Shown here: positions 47,765-57,108 of the stretch, in pieces
How the letters are laid out: every line of letters starts with the position of its first letter
How positions within the stretch are numbered: the first letter of the stretch is position 1
DNA from: Mesorhizobium liriopis
GTDB taxonomy: Bacteria > Pseudomonadota > Alphaproteobacteria > Rhizobiales > Rhizobiaceae
Length of the DNA: 64,000 bases
Assembly (NCBI RefSeq): GCF_024053505.1
Contig: NZ_JAMXQS010000001.1
Coordinates: 372,001 to 436,000, forward strand
Direction: 5' to 3'
Program-made: the position numbers and the translations under genes
The notes under the pieces: generated by a model
The model's input: only the letters and a program-made list of their open reading frames with translations
Told to the model about the DNA's origin: nothing
Database searches by the model: none

Positions 47765-48367
47765 TCAGCCTTTCCTTGTCGAGGCGTCGGAGGGGGAGTC
47801 TCCCGCGATCAGCGAGAACAGGATATGATCGTGCCAGGCTCCGTTGATCCTGAGAAAGGATCGAAGCAGCCCTTCGCGCTGGAATCCGGCTTTTTCAAGC
47901 ACACGCGCCGAACGGTTGTTGGTGGGGATGCAGGCGGCCTCCAGCCGGTGCAGGCGTAACCGTTCGAAGCTGTACTGCGCCACCAGCCGAACCGCATCCA
48001 CCATGAAGCCTTGCCCTGCGAAGCGTTCGCCCACCCAATAGCCGATATGGGCCGATTGGGATACGCCATGGCGGATGTTTCCGAGCGTGATCCCGCCGAT
48101 CAGGTGCCCCGCTTTCCGATCGAAGATCAGAAAAGCGAGCGCGGTGCCGTCTGCCTGATCCTGCCGGTAGCGCCGCAGGCGTTGCCGCCAACTCGCGCGC
48201 TCCAGCTCGTCGGGTGCCCAGCGCGGCTCCCAGGGTTCGAGAAAGGCCCGGCTGTCGCGCCGCAGGCTCGCCCACTGCCGGTAGTCGCTCGTTCGTGGCG
48301 GGCGCAGGACCACGCGGTCACCGACGAGCTCGGGTTCCGGTCGGCTGAAGGAGGGCAGGCCCCACAT
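47765..48367 (-). CDS. rimJ: GNAT acetyltransferase, RimJ-like
   Basis: A 200-residue GNAT-fold enzyme of the RimJ/RimL group that acetylates protein N-termini or other amines with acetyl-CoA. GDRVVLRPPRTSDYRQWASL opens the fold, IGYWVGERFAGQGFMVDAVRL is the acetyl-CoA motif A, and NNRSARVLEKAGFQREGLLR is the standard C-terminal block. RimJ acetylates ribosomal protein S5 in E. coli; the substrate here is inferred. It is between the M16 peptidase gene (21 bases upstream) and the EAL protein gene (seven bases downstream). Confidence 0.85.
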   Translation of the reverse strand: MWGLPSFSRPEPELVGDRVVLRPPRTSDYRQWASLRRDSRAFLEPWEPRWAPDELERASWRQRLRRYRQDQADGTALAFLIFDRKAGHLIGGITLGNIRHGVSQSAHIGYWVGERFAGQGFMVDAVRLVAQYSFERLRLHRLEAACIPTNNRSARVLEKAGFQREGLLRSFLRINGAWHDHILFSLIAGDSPSDASTRKG

Positions 48368-48388
48368 GGCGCGTTGAGTGTCGCGACC

Positions 48389-49678
48389 TCAAACCGCGAT
48401 GCGATGGAAAATGGGTTCGGGGCCGAGCTGTCCCGCGATCTCCTCGAAGCTCGCCAGCGTCTCGACGGGCCCGACGGCCGTCACGGTCGGACGCGACGAG
48501 AACAGGCGCGACGACAGGTCGGTCAGGCGATCCACCGTCAGCGCGCCCAACCGGTCCATCAGTTCCTCGCGGTCGATGGGGCGCCCGAACAAAAGCAGCT
48601 GACGCGCGATCTGCGAGGCCCGGCTCGACGCGCTCTCGGCCGACATGATGAGCCCCGCGCGATACTGCGCGCGTGCGCGGTCGAGTTCCTGCTGGTCGAT
48701 GTGCTGGCCGGCTTTCTGAAGCTCGGTCATGATCATCGGCAGGAGCTTGGCCAGATCCTCACCGCCGGTCGCGGCATGGATGCCGAACAGGCCGGTATCC
48801 GAGAAGCCCCAGTGGAAGGCATAGATCGAGTAGCAGAGCCCGTGCTTCTCGCGCACTTCCTGGAACAGGCGCGAGGACATGCCGCCGCCGAGCACCATGG
48901 ACAGCACCTGGCTCGCATAGAAATCGCGCACGTGATAGGCGCGGCCTTCGAAGCCGAGCACCACCTGCGCGTCCATCAGGTCGCGCGCTTCGCGATAGTC
49001 GCCGCCGGTATAAACGGATTGCGGCGCCGGAACGCTGGTGGCGGTGGGGCGGAAGCTGCCGAGGCGCTTTTCCACCTGGCGCACGAAGCTGTAGTGATCG
49101 ACCTTGCCCGCCGCGACCACCACCATGCGGTCCGCGCCGTACTGGCGTTCCATGAAGCGGTGGATGTCCTTCGAAGTGAACGACTTCACCGTTTCCGGCG
49201 TGCCGAGGATCGAGCGGCCGATGGTCTGTTTCAGATAGGCGGTTTCGGTGAAGCGGTCGAAAACGATGTCGTCGGGCGTGTCGTGCGCGGCGCCGATTTC
49301 CTGCAGGATCACATGCTGCTCGCGGCGCAGCTCTTCGGGGTCGAAGCGGCTTTCGGTGAGAATGTCGGCGAGAAGGTCGATGCCGAGTTCGAGGTCTTCA
49401 TAAAGCACGCGGGCGAAGAAGGAGGTCGTCTCGACGCTTGTCGCCGCGTTGATCTCGCCGCCCACATTCTCGATCTCGGCGGCAATCTCGAAAGCCGTGC
49501 GCCGCTTGGTGCCCTTGAAGGCCATATGCTCGAGCAGGTGGGCCATGCCATGCTCTTCGTCCCGCTCGTCGCGGGCGCCCGATTTGACCCAGACCCCGAG
49601 GGCAACCGTATCGACGGAGGGGAAATTTTCGGTGGCAACCGTCAGGCCGTTCGACAGACGGCTAACCTCTACACCCAT
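48389..49678 (-). CDS. M16 family zinc peptidase (processing-peptidase-like)
   Basis: A 429-residue inverzincin. The zinc motif HLLEH is at residues 47-51 with the third ligand Glu further on in the EELRREQHVILQEI region. The glycine-rich GGGMSSRLFQEVREKHGL loop marks the second half. It resembles the mitochondrial processing peptidase beta subunit, as do many alphaproteobacterial M16 proteins. ATG 49678 is five bases after the thrC stop, so both are on one transcript. Substrates are unknown. Confidence 0.92.
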   Translation of the reverse strand: MGVEVSRLSNGLTVATENFPSVDTVALGVWVKSGARDERDEEHGMAHLLEHMAFKGTKRRTAFEIAAEIENVGGEINAATSVETTSFFARVLYEDLELGIDLLADILTESRFDPEELRREQHVILQEIGAAHDTPDDIVFDRFTETAYLKQTIGRSILGTPETVKSFTSKDIHRFMERQYGADRMVVVAAGKVDHYSFVRQVEKRLGSFRPTATSVPAPQSVYTGGDYREARDLMDAQVVLGFEGRAYHVRDFYASQVLSMVLGGGMSSRLFQEVREKHGLCYSIYAFHWGFSDTGLFGIHAATGGEDLAKLLPMIMTELQKAGQHIDQQELDRARAQYRAGLIMSAESASSRASQIARQLLLFGRPIDREELMDRLGALTVDRLTDLSSRLFSSRPTVTAVGPVETLASFEEIAGQLGPEPIFHRIAV

Positions 49679-49683
49679 ACGGA

Positions 49684-51090
49684 CTAAACTCCCTGACGCA
49701 CCGCACGGGCGCGATTTGCGATATATTCTTCCACACTTTTGGGCTCGGAGGGAAGCCTCGCGAATTTTTCCGGCCGATCCAGGAGATCGGCCAGCCATGC
49801 CGGCAGCGGCGGGCGCATGCCGGACGCTTCGGCCACCGCATCGGGGAACTTGGCCGGATGCGCGGTGGCGAGCACGACCATCGGCGTGTCACGATCGGCG
49901 AAGCGCTCGGCCACCCGCACGCCCGTCGCCGTATGCGGATCGAGCAGATATTCGCTGTGGCGCAGCGTGTCGGCGATGGTCGCAGCCGTCTCCGCCATCG
50001 GCGACGCGCCCGCGTCGAACTCGGCGCGGATGGCGGCCAGCGCCTTCTCTTCAACCGTGAAGGCCCCGCTCTGCTTCAAGCCCGCCATGGCGGTGCGCAC
50101 CGCGCTCGCATCACGGCCGTAGGCCTCGAACAGCAGCCGTTCGAAGTTGGACGAGATCTGGATGTCCATGGATGGCGAGGAAGTCGCGACCACGCCCTCC
50201 ATCGAGTAACGGCCCGTCGCCAGCGTGCGCGCGAGAATGTCGTTGTCGTTGGTGGCGATCACCAGGCGCTCGACCGGCAGACCCATCTTCTTTGCCGCGT
50301 AGCCTGCGAAGATGTCGCCGAAATTGCCTGTCGGCACCGTGAACGAGACCGGCCGATCCGGTGCGCCCAGCGAAAGGGCCGACGAGAAGTAATACACGAT
50401 CTGGGCCATGATCCGTGCCCAGTTGATCGAGTTGACGCCCGACAGGCTCACGCGGTCGCGGAAACCGAGATCGTTGAACAGCGCCTTCACGAGGTTCTGG
50501 CAGTCGTCGAAATTGCCGTCCACCGCCAGCGCATGCACGTTCGGCGCCGTCGATGTCGTCATCTGATGCTGCTGCACCGCCGAAACGCGTCCATACGGAA
50601 ACAGGATGAAGATATCGACGCGTTCGCGGCCCGCGAAGGCCTCGATGGCAGCGCCCCCGGTGTCGCCGGACGTCGCGCCCACGATCGTCGCGCGCGCGCC
50701 GCGTTCGTTGAGAACATGGTCCATCAGCCGCCCGAGCAGCTGCATCGCCACATCCTTGAAGGCGAGCGTCGGCCCATGGAAGAGTTCGAGCAGGAACCGG
50801 TTGTCGCCGATCTGCGTGATCGGGCACACCGCGCGATGGCGGAAGGTGCCATAGGCCTCGCGCACGATGCGCACGAAATCCGCGCTTGCGATCTCGCCGC
50901 CGAGGAAAGGCGTCAAGAGCCGCACCGCGAGGTCGGGATAGGAGAGGCCACGCATGGCGCGGATCTCGGCTGCGCTGAACTGCGGCCACTCGGCCGGCAC
51001 ATAGAGCCCGCCATCACGTGCGAGGCCGGCCAGCAGCACGTCCGAAAAGCCGAGAACGGGAGCCTCGCCGCGCGTGCTCACATATTGCAT
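49684..51090 (-). CDS. thrC: Threonine synthase
   Basis: A 468-residue PLP enzyme that converts phosphohomoserine to threonine, the step after ThrB (gene at 41.2 kb). N-terminal MQYVSTRGEAPVLGFSDVLL is standard for the long bacterial type; the PLP lysine is in HGPTLAFKDVAMQLLG, and the phosphate loop region GATSGDTGGAAIEAF follows. Full length. It starts a four-gene minus-strand run (thrC, M16, GNAT, EAL protein) and diverges from the lipoprotein gene at 51209. Confidence 0.95.
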   Translation of the reverse strand: MQYVSTRGEAPVLGFSDVLLAGLARDGGLYVPAEWPQFSAAEIRAMRGLSYPDLAVRLLTPFLGGEIASADFVRIVREAYGTFRHRAVCPITQIGDNRFLLELFHGPTLAFKDVAMQLLGRLMDHVLNERGARATIVGATSGDTGGAAIEAFAGRERVDIFILFPYGRVSAVQQHQMTTSTAPNVHALAVDGNFDDCQNLVKALFNDLGFRDRVSLSGVNSINWARIMAQIVYYFSSALSLGAPDRPVSFTVPTGNFGDIFAGYAAKKMGLPVERLVIATNDNDILARTLATGRYSMEGVVATSSPSMDIQISSNFERLLFEAYGRDASAVRTAMAGLKQSGAFTVEEKALAAIRAEFDAGASPMAETAATIADTLRHSEYLLDPHTATGVRVAERFADRDTPMVVLATAHPAKFPDAVAEASGMRPPLPAWLADLLDRPEKFARLPSEPKSVEEYIANRARAVRQGV

Positions 51091-51208
51091 GAACTGAACT
51101 CCAGCCTGGGCGCCACTGAATGGCTTAGTGGATGGCGCAGTGCGGTGGGTCGCATTTTTGCCGCCGCGTTGCTATAGGGCAGACGCTTCATCAGGGGGAA
51201 GTGCCTGT

Positions 51209-51796
51209 ATGGTGTTTCAGCTTTTTCAGTCGGCGACCGCACTTCGCCGGACCGCCATTCTTTGTTCGCTCGGGGCCATGGGCGCCTTGAGCGCTTGCCA
51301 GAATACTTCCGGGGCGCAGACCGCGACCGACACCACCAGCGGCAAGCCGAAAGTCAGTCAGACCGAGCTTCGCGCCTTCTGCCCGCCGGTCGTTCTGCGC
51401 GAAGGCACCAGCTTCTTCAATTCCTACGCCAAGGGCGGCGAGGGCGACGGCACCAAGCTGCGCTATCAGGTTTCCATCAACGATGTGACCCGCTCCTGTG
51501 TTCACAACGGCGATCAGGTCACGATGACGATCGCGGTCGCCGGCCGCGTCGTGCCGGGCCCGGTCCGCGCGGCGGGTGCGGCCACCGTGCCGATTCGCGT
51601 GGCCGTCACCGCCGACGATCAGGTGCTCTACTCGCAGCTTTTCCAGCACGCGATCGAGGTGCCCGGCGGCGTATCCGCCACCCAGTTCACCTTCACCGAC
51701 CCGAACGCCACCTTCACCGCGCCCGACATCGCGCGCGTCAAAGCATTCGTGGGCTTCGACGAGGGCGAACCGAAGAAGACGGCGGCCGCCGAGTAA
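51209..51796 (+). CDS. Conserved outer-membrane lipoprotein, hypothetical
   Basis: A 195-residue protein with a lipoprotein signal: RRTAILCSLGAMGALSACQN, lipobox LSAC with Cys about residue 30. The mature part is predicted beta-rich with one Cys pair (AFCPPVVLREG and RSCVHNGDQ) that may form a disulfide, and a Gly/Val-rich centre (AVAGRVVPGPVRAAGAATVP). GGGGAA upstream of ATG 51209 supports this start; a TATAGG box at 51173 may be its -10. I match it only to uncharacterised Rhizobiales lipoproteins. Confidence 0.75.
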   Translation: MVFQLFQSATALRRTAILCSLGAMGALSACQNTSGAQTATDTTSGKPKVSQTELRAFCPPVVLREGTSFFNSYAKGGEGDGTKLRYQVSINDVTRSCVHNGDQVTMTIAVAGRVVPGPVRAAGAATVPIRVAVTADDQVLYSQLFQHAIEVPGGVSATQFTFTDPNATFTAPDIARVKAFVGFDEGEPKKTAAAE

Positions 51797-51804
51797 TCGC
51801 GTCC

Positions 51805-52473
51805 TTACGCCGGCTCCGACCACTCGCCCAGCGCCGCCAGCGTGCGGGGCAGGGCGCTCATGCGGCTGATCACGGTTTCCGCGCCCGCTTCGGTCAGCGC
51901 GTCCGCCAGCCCCGGATAGGTCGCCTCGCCGCCGGTGAAACCGACCGCGCGCATGCCGGCCTCGCGGGCGGCGATGATGCCGGCCGGCGTCGTGTCCACG
52001 ACGACGCAGGCTTCGGGCGTTGCCGCAGCCGCCGCCTGCAAAAGCAGATCCTTGTAGGATTTCGGATTGGCCGGATCGAAAACATCGATGCGGCCCGCGA
52101 AGATCTGATCCAGCCCCGCCGCCTTAAGGATTTTCTCCGTCCGCTTGCGATCGTGCAGCGAAACCGCGTCGAACGGCGCGCCGAGATGCGCGAGCGTCGA
52201 GCGCACGCCGTCCACCCCGCGCATTTCGCGGATGCGCTGCTCAACCGCCGTATCCGCAGCGCCGATCAGCGAGGCCTGCAACGGAAGCGGCGACCGCTCT
52301 TCGAGCTTCAGGAGAATATCCTTGAACGGAAGCCCTCGATAATCCTCGATCAGTTCGTCGGGCGAGATCTCCACGCCCACGACGCGCAGCACTTCGGCTT
52401 GCGCCTCGGCGACGAGCCTGAGCGAGTCCACGATGACGCCTTCCAGCGCGAAGATGACCAATTGGGTTCGCAT
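51805..52473 (-). CDS. HAD-fold protein lacking catalytic aspartates (pseudo-phosphatase)
   Basis: A 222-residue protein with the fold of phosphoglycolate phosphatase-like HAD hydrolases, including the cap (LIEDYRGLPFKDILLKLEE). The nucleophile motif should read DxDG; here it is FALEGVIVDS (residues 8-17), with Asp to Ala and Asp to Glu changes. The usual acidic metal pair near VVVDTTPAGIIAAREAG has lost its second Asp to Thr. Motif II Ser (AVSLHDRK) and motif III Lys (NPKSYKD) remain. Phosphatase activity is therefore not expected; a binding or regulatory role is likely. It is divergent from ccrM, 92 bases away. Confidence 0.85.
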   Translation of the reverse strand: MRTQLVIFALEGVIVDSLRLVAEAQAEVLRVVGVEISPDELIEDYRGLPFKDILLKLEERSPLPLQASLIGAADTAVEQRIREMRGVDGVRSTLAHLGAPFDAVSLHDRKRTEKILKAAGLDQIFAGRIDVFDPANPKSYKDLLLQAAAAATPEACVVVDTTPAGIIAAREAGMRAVGFTGGEATYPGLADALTEAGAETVISRMSALPRTLAALGEWSEPA

Positions 52474-52550
52474 AAGACCTCGATCGCTGCGATGTTGATT
52501 AAATTTTTACCCTGTCCGGTAACCATGGCGCTCTGTGAAGTCACGCGTAG

Positions 52551-53732
<1,182 letters not shown>

Positions 53733-53794
53733 GAGGCAGCGGCCGAGGGTAGGCAGGAGTTTGTGAGTTCCAGAAAGACCTGAGCGGCGGCCAA

Positions 53795-53955
53795 GTCATC
53801 CCCACCCTGTGTTCCTCCCCCAAAGGGGGAGGGAGCTCACCAGCGTCGCAAGCCACCTCCGCGCCAGATGCCAAGCTTTAGAATGGAGCTCAACGACGAC
53901 GTCCCCCTCCCACTTGTGGGGAGGGGTAAGGGGTGGGGGTGACCTTTCCACCCGC
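53795..53955. repeat. Bipartite palindromic repeat, copy B (BIME-like)
   Basis: Same design as 42645-42800. The left block (53795-53840) has TCATCCCCACCCTGTG and CCCCCAAAGGGGGAGGGAG; the right block (53901-53945) has CCCCCTCCCACTTGTGGGG and GGGGTGGGGGTGACC, the approximate reverse complement. It fills most of the 252-base gap between the converging ccrM and HAD genes. Two copies 11 kb apart in equivalent positions argue for a dispersed element. Confidence 0.65.
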
Positions 53956-53984
53956 ACGCCCATCACCGCATTCCTAGTGCAAGA

Positions 53985-54596
53985 CTAAACCCGCACCCCC
54001 AACCCGCGTAGATCCTCTTCCAGCTTCGCAGCCCCTTCGAACAGCACCGCCTGCCACCCCGCAGCCCGCGCCGCTTCCACATTCTTCAAACTATCGTCGA
54101 TGAAGAGGCTCGCCGCCGGCTCCAGCCCGAAGTTCCGCGCGTGAACCTCGTAAATCTCGCGATCCGGCTTGATCAGCCCGATCTCGCCCGAAACCGTCAC
54201 GCCGCGCGGCCATGCCAGAAACGGAAACCGTGCCTGCGCTTCCTTGAACGTGTCCTTGGCCCAGTTGGTCAGCATGGTCACGTCATAGCCCTTGTCGATC
54301 AGGCGCTTCATGAGAGCGACGCTGTCTTCATAGGCATGCGGCACCATCTCGTGCCAGTAGCGGCGGAAGTTGCGGATGTTCTCCTCATGGCCCGGATGCG
54401 TCTTGATCGCCAAGGCCTCGGCATCCTCCCATGAGCGCCCGCGATCCTGTTCCACATTCCAGTCATGCGTGCAGACATTCTCGAAGAACCAGTTGCGCTC
54501 CGTCTCGTCGGGAATGAAGCGGCTGAACACGAGATGCGGGTCGTAGTGGATCAGCACCTTGCCGATGTCGAACACGATGTGGCGGATTTCCGTCAT
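53985..54596 (-). CDS. HAD family hydrolase (YihX/haloacid dehalogenase-like)
   Basis: A 203-residue HAD subfamily IA protein. The nucleophile Asp is in IVFDIGKVLIHYDP (residues about 7-20); as in YihX-like members the second motif Asp is replaced by Gly. Motif II is MLTNWAKDTF, motif III Lys is in GLIKPDREIYE, and motif IV is FIDDSLKNVEAA with both Asp present. So, unlike the HAD protein at 51805, it should be active, probably on a sugar phosphate. Its ATG overlaps the mutY stop (ATGA). Confidence 0.88.
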   Translation of the reverse strand: MTEIRHIVFDIGKVLIHYDPHLVFSRFIPDETERNWFFENVCTHDWNVEQDRGRSWEDAEALAIKTHPGHEENIRNFRRYWHEMVPHAYEDSVALMKRLIDKGYDVTMLTNWAKDTFKEAQARFPFLAWPRGVTVSGEIGLIKPDREIYEVHARNFGLEPAASLFIDDSLKNVEAARAAGWQAVLFEGAAKLEEDLRGLGVRV

Positions 54597-55705
54597 GGCT
54601 TGCCTTTGGCTTTGGGTGGAAACGCGGTGGGAATAGCGCATCGGATGGCTTTTCGCATCACCGTCGGCAGCGCTTCGCCCTCCCATTCGGCGGCCTGCGA
54701 CCACCACGAGCCCGGTGGCGCCTTCGCGGTCTCGACGCCGTCCGTGCGATAGACCTTGAGCGTCAGTCCGAAATGCGTGAAGCCGTGCTCGGCCGTGCCG
54801 ACCTCGCGCCAGCGCGCGTGAAAGGGCGCCGCCCGTTCCGTCGTGTCGCCATCCTGCCGCGCGTTCCAGTCGCTGTTGGGTACCTCCGCCATGCCGGCGA
54901 GCAGCCCCGTGCCCGCCCGCTTGCGCAACAGGATCGCCCCGTCGCGCCGCACCGCCACGAAGGCCGCACCCACACGCGTCGGCTTCTCGGCCTTCGGTGC
55001 CTTGACGGGATAAAGGTCCTGCTCACCCCGCTGCCGCGCCAGACACGGCTCCCGCCAGGGACAAAACATGCAGGCCGGCCGGCGTGGCGTGCACACCGTC
55101 GCGCCCAGATCCATCATCGCCTGCGCGAAATCGCCGGGCCGAACGGGCGGCACCATCGCCGCCACCGCCTCGCGAATGGCGTTCTTGGCCTTGGCCGGCG
55201 GCACGGGCAGGGCCAGCATCCGCGCCATCACCCGCTCCACATTGCCGTCCACCACCGCTGCCGGCTGGCCGAACGCGATGGCTGCGACCGATGCCGCCGT
55301 GTAAGCGCCCAGCCCCGGCAGCTTGCGCAATTCCGCTTCCGTTTGCGGAAACGCGCCCAGCTCCGCCACCACCTTCGCGCAGGCCACCAGATTGCGCGCC
55401 CGCGAATAGTAGCCGAGGCCCGCCCAGGCCTTCATGATGTCGTCGGCTTCAGCTGCGGCCAGCGCTTCGATCGTGGGCCAAAGTGACGTGAACCGCGCGA
55501 AGAACGGTTTCACAGCCTCCACCATGGTCTGCTGCAGCATGATCTCGGAGAGCCAGACGCGGTAGGGATCGGGCACGGCGCCGCTCTTCAGCGCTGCAGG
55601 GCTCACCCGCCAGGGCAGGGTGCGGGCGCTTGTGTCGTACCAATCGAGAAGGGCTTCCGCGAGCGGATGGGTCGGCTCCGCGCTGGCGACAAGGTGATTC
55701 TGCAT
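54593..55705 (-). CDS. mutY: A/G-specific adenine DNA glycosylase
   Basis: A 370-residue MutY that removes adenine opposite 8-oxoguanine. The catalytic Glu lies in LSEIMLQQTMVEAV, the helix-hairpin-helix in LPGLGAYTAASVAAIAFG, the catalytic Asp in AVVDGNVERV, and the 4Fe-4S cysteines in CTPRRPACMFCPWREPC (C-x6-C-x2-C-x5-C). A C-terminal NUDIX-like domain (from about residue 235) recognises 8-oxoG. Coupled to the downstream HAD gene and divergent from dciA. Confidence 0.95.
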   Translation of the reverse strand: MQNHLVASAEPTHPLAEALLDWYDTSARTLPWRVSPAALKSGAVPDPYRVWLSEIMLQQTMVEAVKPFFARFTSLWPTIEALAAAEADDIMKAWAGLGYYSRARNLVACAKVVAELGAFPQTEAELRKLPGLGAYTAASVAAIAFGQPAAVVDGNVERVMARMLALPVPPAKAKNAIREAVAAMVPPVRPGDFAQAMMDLGATVCTPRRPACMFCPWREPCLARQRGEQDLYPVKAPKAEKPTRVGAAFVAVRRDGAILLRKRAGTGLLAGMAEVPNSDWNARQDGDTTERAAPFHARWREVGTAEHGFTHFGLTLKVYRTDGVETAKAPPGSWWSQAAEWEGEALPTVMRKAIRCAIPTAFPPKAKGKP

Positions 55706-55756
55706 CAGAAGCGTCGCGCCACTCGCTCATCTTCCTTTGAAGGTTTAAGATCGGGC

Positions 55757-56266
55757 ATGGCTGCCGATTTCCCTTTTCGTGACCGTGGTCCCCGCGCCGT
55801 GCCGCTCGCCGACTTGTCCGCCGGCGTGCTCGACCCGGTCCTGCGCAAGCGCGCCGGCTTGAGCGTCGCCCTGGTTCAGGCCTGGGAGGAGATCGTCGGT
55901 CCTCATGTAAGCCGCCGCTCGCGTCCCGAAAAGATACAATGGCCCAAACGCGTGCGCGACAGCGGTCGCAACGAGCCTGCCACGCTGGTGATCGCCTGCG
56001 AAGGCTCCGCCGCCCTCGAGCTTCAGCATGAGACGACCGAGATCATCGCCCGCGTCAACCGCTTCATCGGCTCCTACGCCATCGGCCGCATCAAGCTGAT
56101 CCAGAAACCGATCTATCGCATGGAGCGCGAAAAGCCCGCGCCTCTGCGCCCCCTGAGTCTGGCGGAGAGCAAGCGGCTCGCTTCCACGGTCGCGGCGGTC
56201 GAGAACCCCGATCTACGCGCCGCGCTCGAACGGCTCGGGGCGTCGGTGATGGCCAAGCGCCGCTGA
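55757..56266 (+). CDS. dciA: DciA-like replicative helicase loader (DUF721)
   Basis: A 169-residue protein with the DUF721 domain: VPLADLSAGVLDPVLRKRAG, VQAWEEIVGPHVSRRSRPE and ATLVIACEGSAALELQHET. DUF721 proteins (DciA) load the DnaB helicase in bacteria without DnaC or DnaI. The C-terminal tail (about 115-169) is helical and charged. ATG 55757 is 51 bases from the divergent mutY start. The order mutY | dciA-dsbA-smc is conserved in Rhizobiales. Confidence 0.85.
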   Translation: MAADFPFRDRGPRAVPLADLSAGVLDPVLRKRAGLSVALVQAWEEIVGPHVSRRSRPEKIQWPKRVRDSGRNEPATLVIACEGSAALELQHETTEIIARVNRFIGSYAIGRIKLIQKPIYRMEREKPAPLRPLSLAESKRLASTVAAVENPDLRAALERLGASVMAKRR

Positions 56267-56355
56267 ACACAGCGTCTCGGCCATATTTCATGCCAACTTC
56301 TCTGCATTGGTGCAGAAGGCCCTTGTTTCTTTGTCCGCCTGAAGGTGATTCGCCG

Positions 56356-57084
56356 ATGTCCGCCCGTTTTTCCCGCCGCTCGATGCTGTCCACGATCGCG
56401 CTCGCGCCCGCTGCCGTCTGGCTCGCCTCCTGCTCGGAATCGGACGCGCAGACCGCGAACAATGGCGAGGCCACGACGACGGCACCCGCCGCCACGCCTG
56501 CGGTTCCGGCGGCCAACGCACCGGAAGCATCAGGCACCGTCGACATGAACAAGCTGCTCGAAGCCGGTCAGCTTCCCGACCAGCAGCTCGGCAAGGCCGA
56601 CGCACCCGTCACCATCGTCGAATACGCCTCGATGACCTGCCCGCACTGTGCGCATTTCGCCGAAACCACGCTGCCGACCATCAAGCAGAAATATATCGAC
56701 AGCGGCAAGGCGCGCCTGATCATGCGCGAATTCGCCTTCGACCCGCGCGCCGAAGCGGGCTTCATGCTGGCGCGCTGCTCGGGCGACAAATATTTCCCCA
56801 TGATCGACGTGCTGTTCCGCCAGCAAGCCCAGTGGGCGGGCGGCGACAATGCGCGCGACGCGCTTCTCCAGCTTTCCAAGCTTGCCGGCTTTACACAGGC
56901 CTCTTTCGAGTCCTGCTTGACCGACCAGAAGCTTCTGGACCAAATCAGGTCGGTGAAGGACCGTGCGGCCAATGATTTCGGGGTCGACTCCACGCCGACC
57001 TTCTTCATCAACGGCAAGGTATACAAAGGGGCGCTCACGGTTGAGCAGATGTCCGCCATCATCGATGGGCTGCTGGCCGCGTAA
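56356..57084 (+). CDS. DsbA-family thiol-disulfide lipoprotein
   Basis: A 242-residue thioredoxin-fold protein. The signal region MSARFSRRSMLSTIALAPAA has a twin-arginine-like SRRSML and ends in lipobox LASC (Cys26), so it may be lipid-anchored. An Ala/Pro/Thr-rich linker (about 30-65) precedes the DsbA domain with active site CPHC (Cys95 and Cys98) in YASMTCPHCAHF, and the cis-Pro loop DSTPTFFINGK. This is a periplasmic oxidase or isomerase. smc begins 24 bases after its stop. Confidence 0.9.
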   Translation: MSARFSRRSMLSTIALAPAAVWLASCSESDAQTANNGEATTTAPAATPAVPAANAPEASGTVDMNKLLEAGQLPDQQLGKADAPVTIVEYASMTCPHCAHFAETTLPTIKQKYIDSGKARLIMREFAFDPRAEAGFMLARCSGDKYFPMIDVLFRQQAQWAGGDNARDALLQLSKLAGFTQASFESCLTDQKLLDQIRSVKDRAANDFGVDSTPTFFINGKVYKGALTVEQMSAIIDGLLAA

Positions 57085-57108
57085 CGAGCCTCAAACGAGG
57101 CGCGCGAC

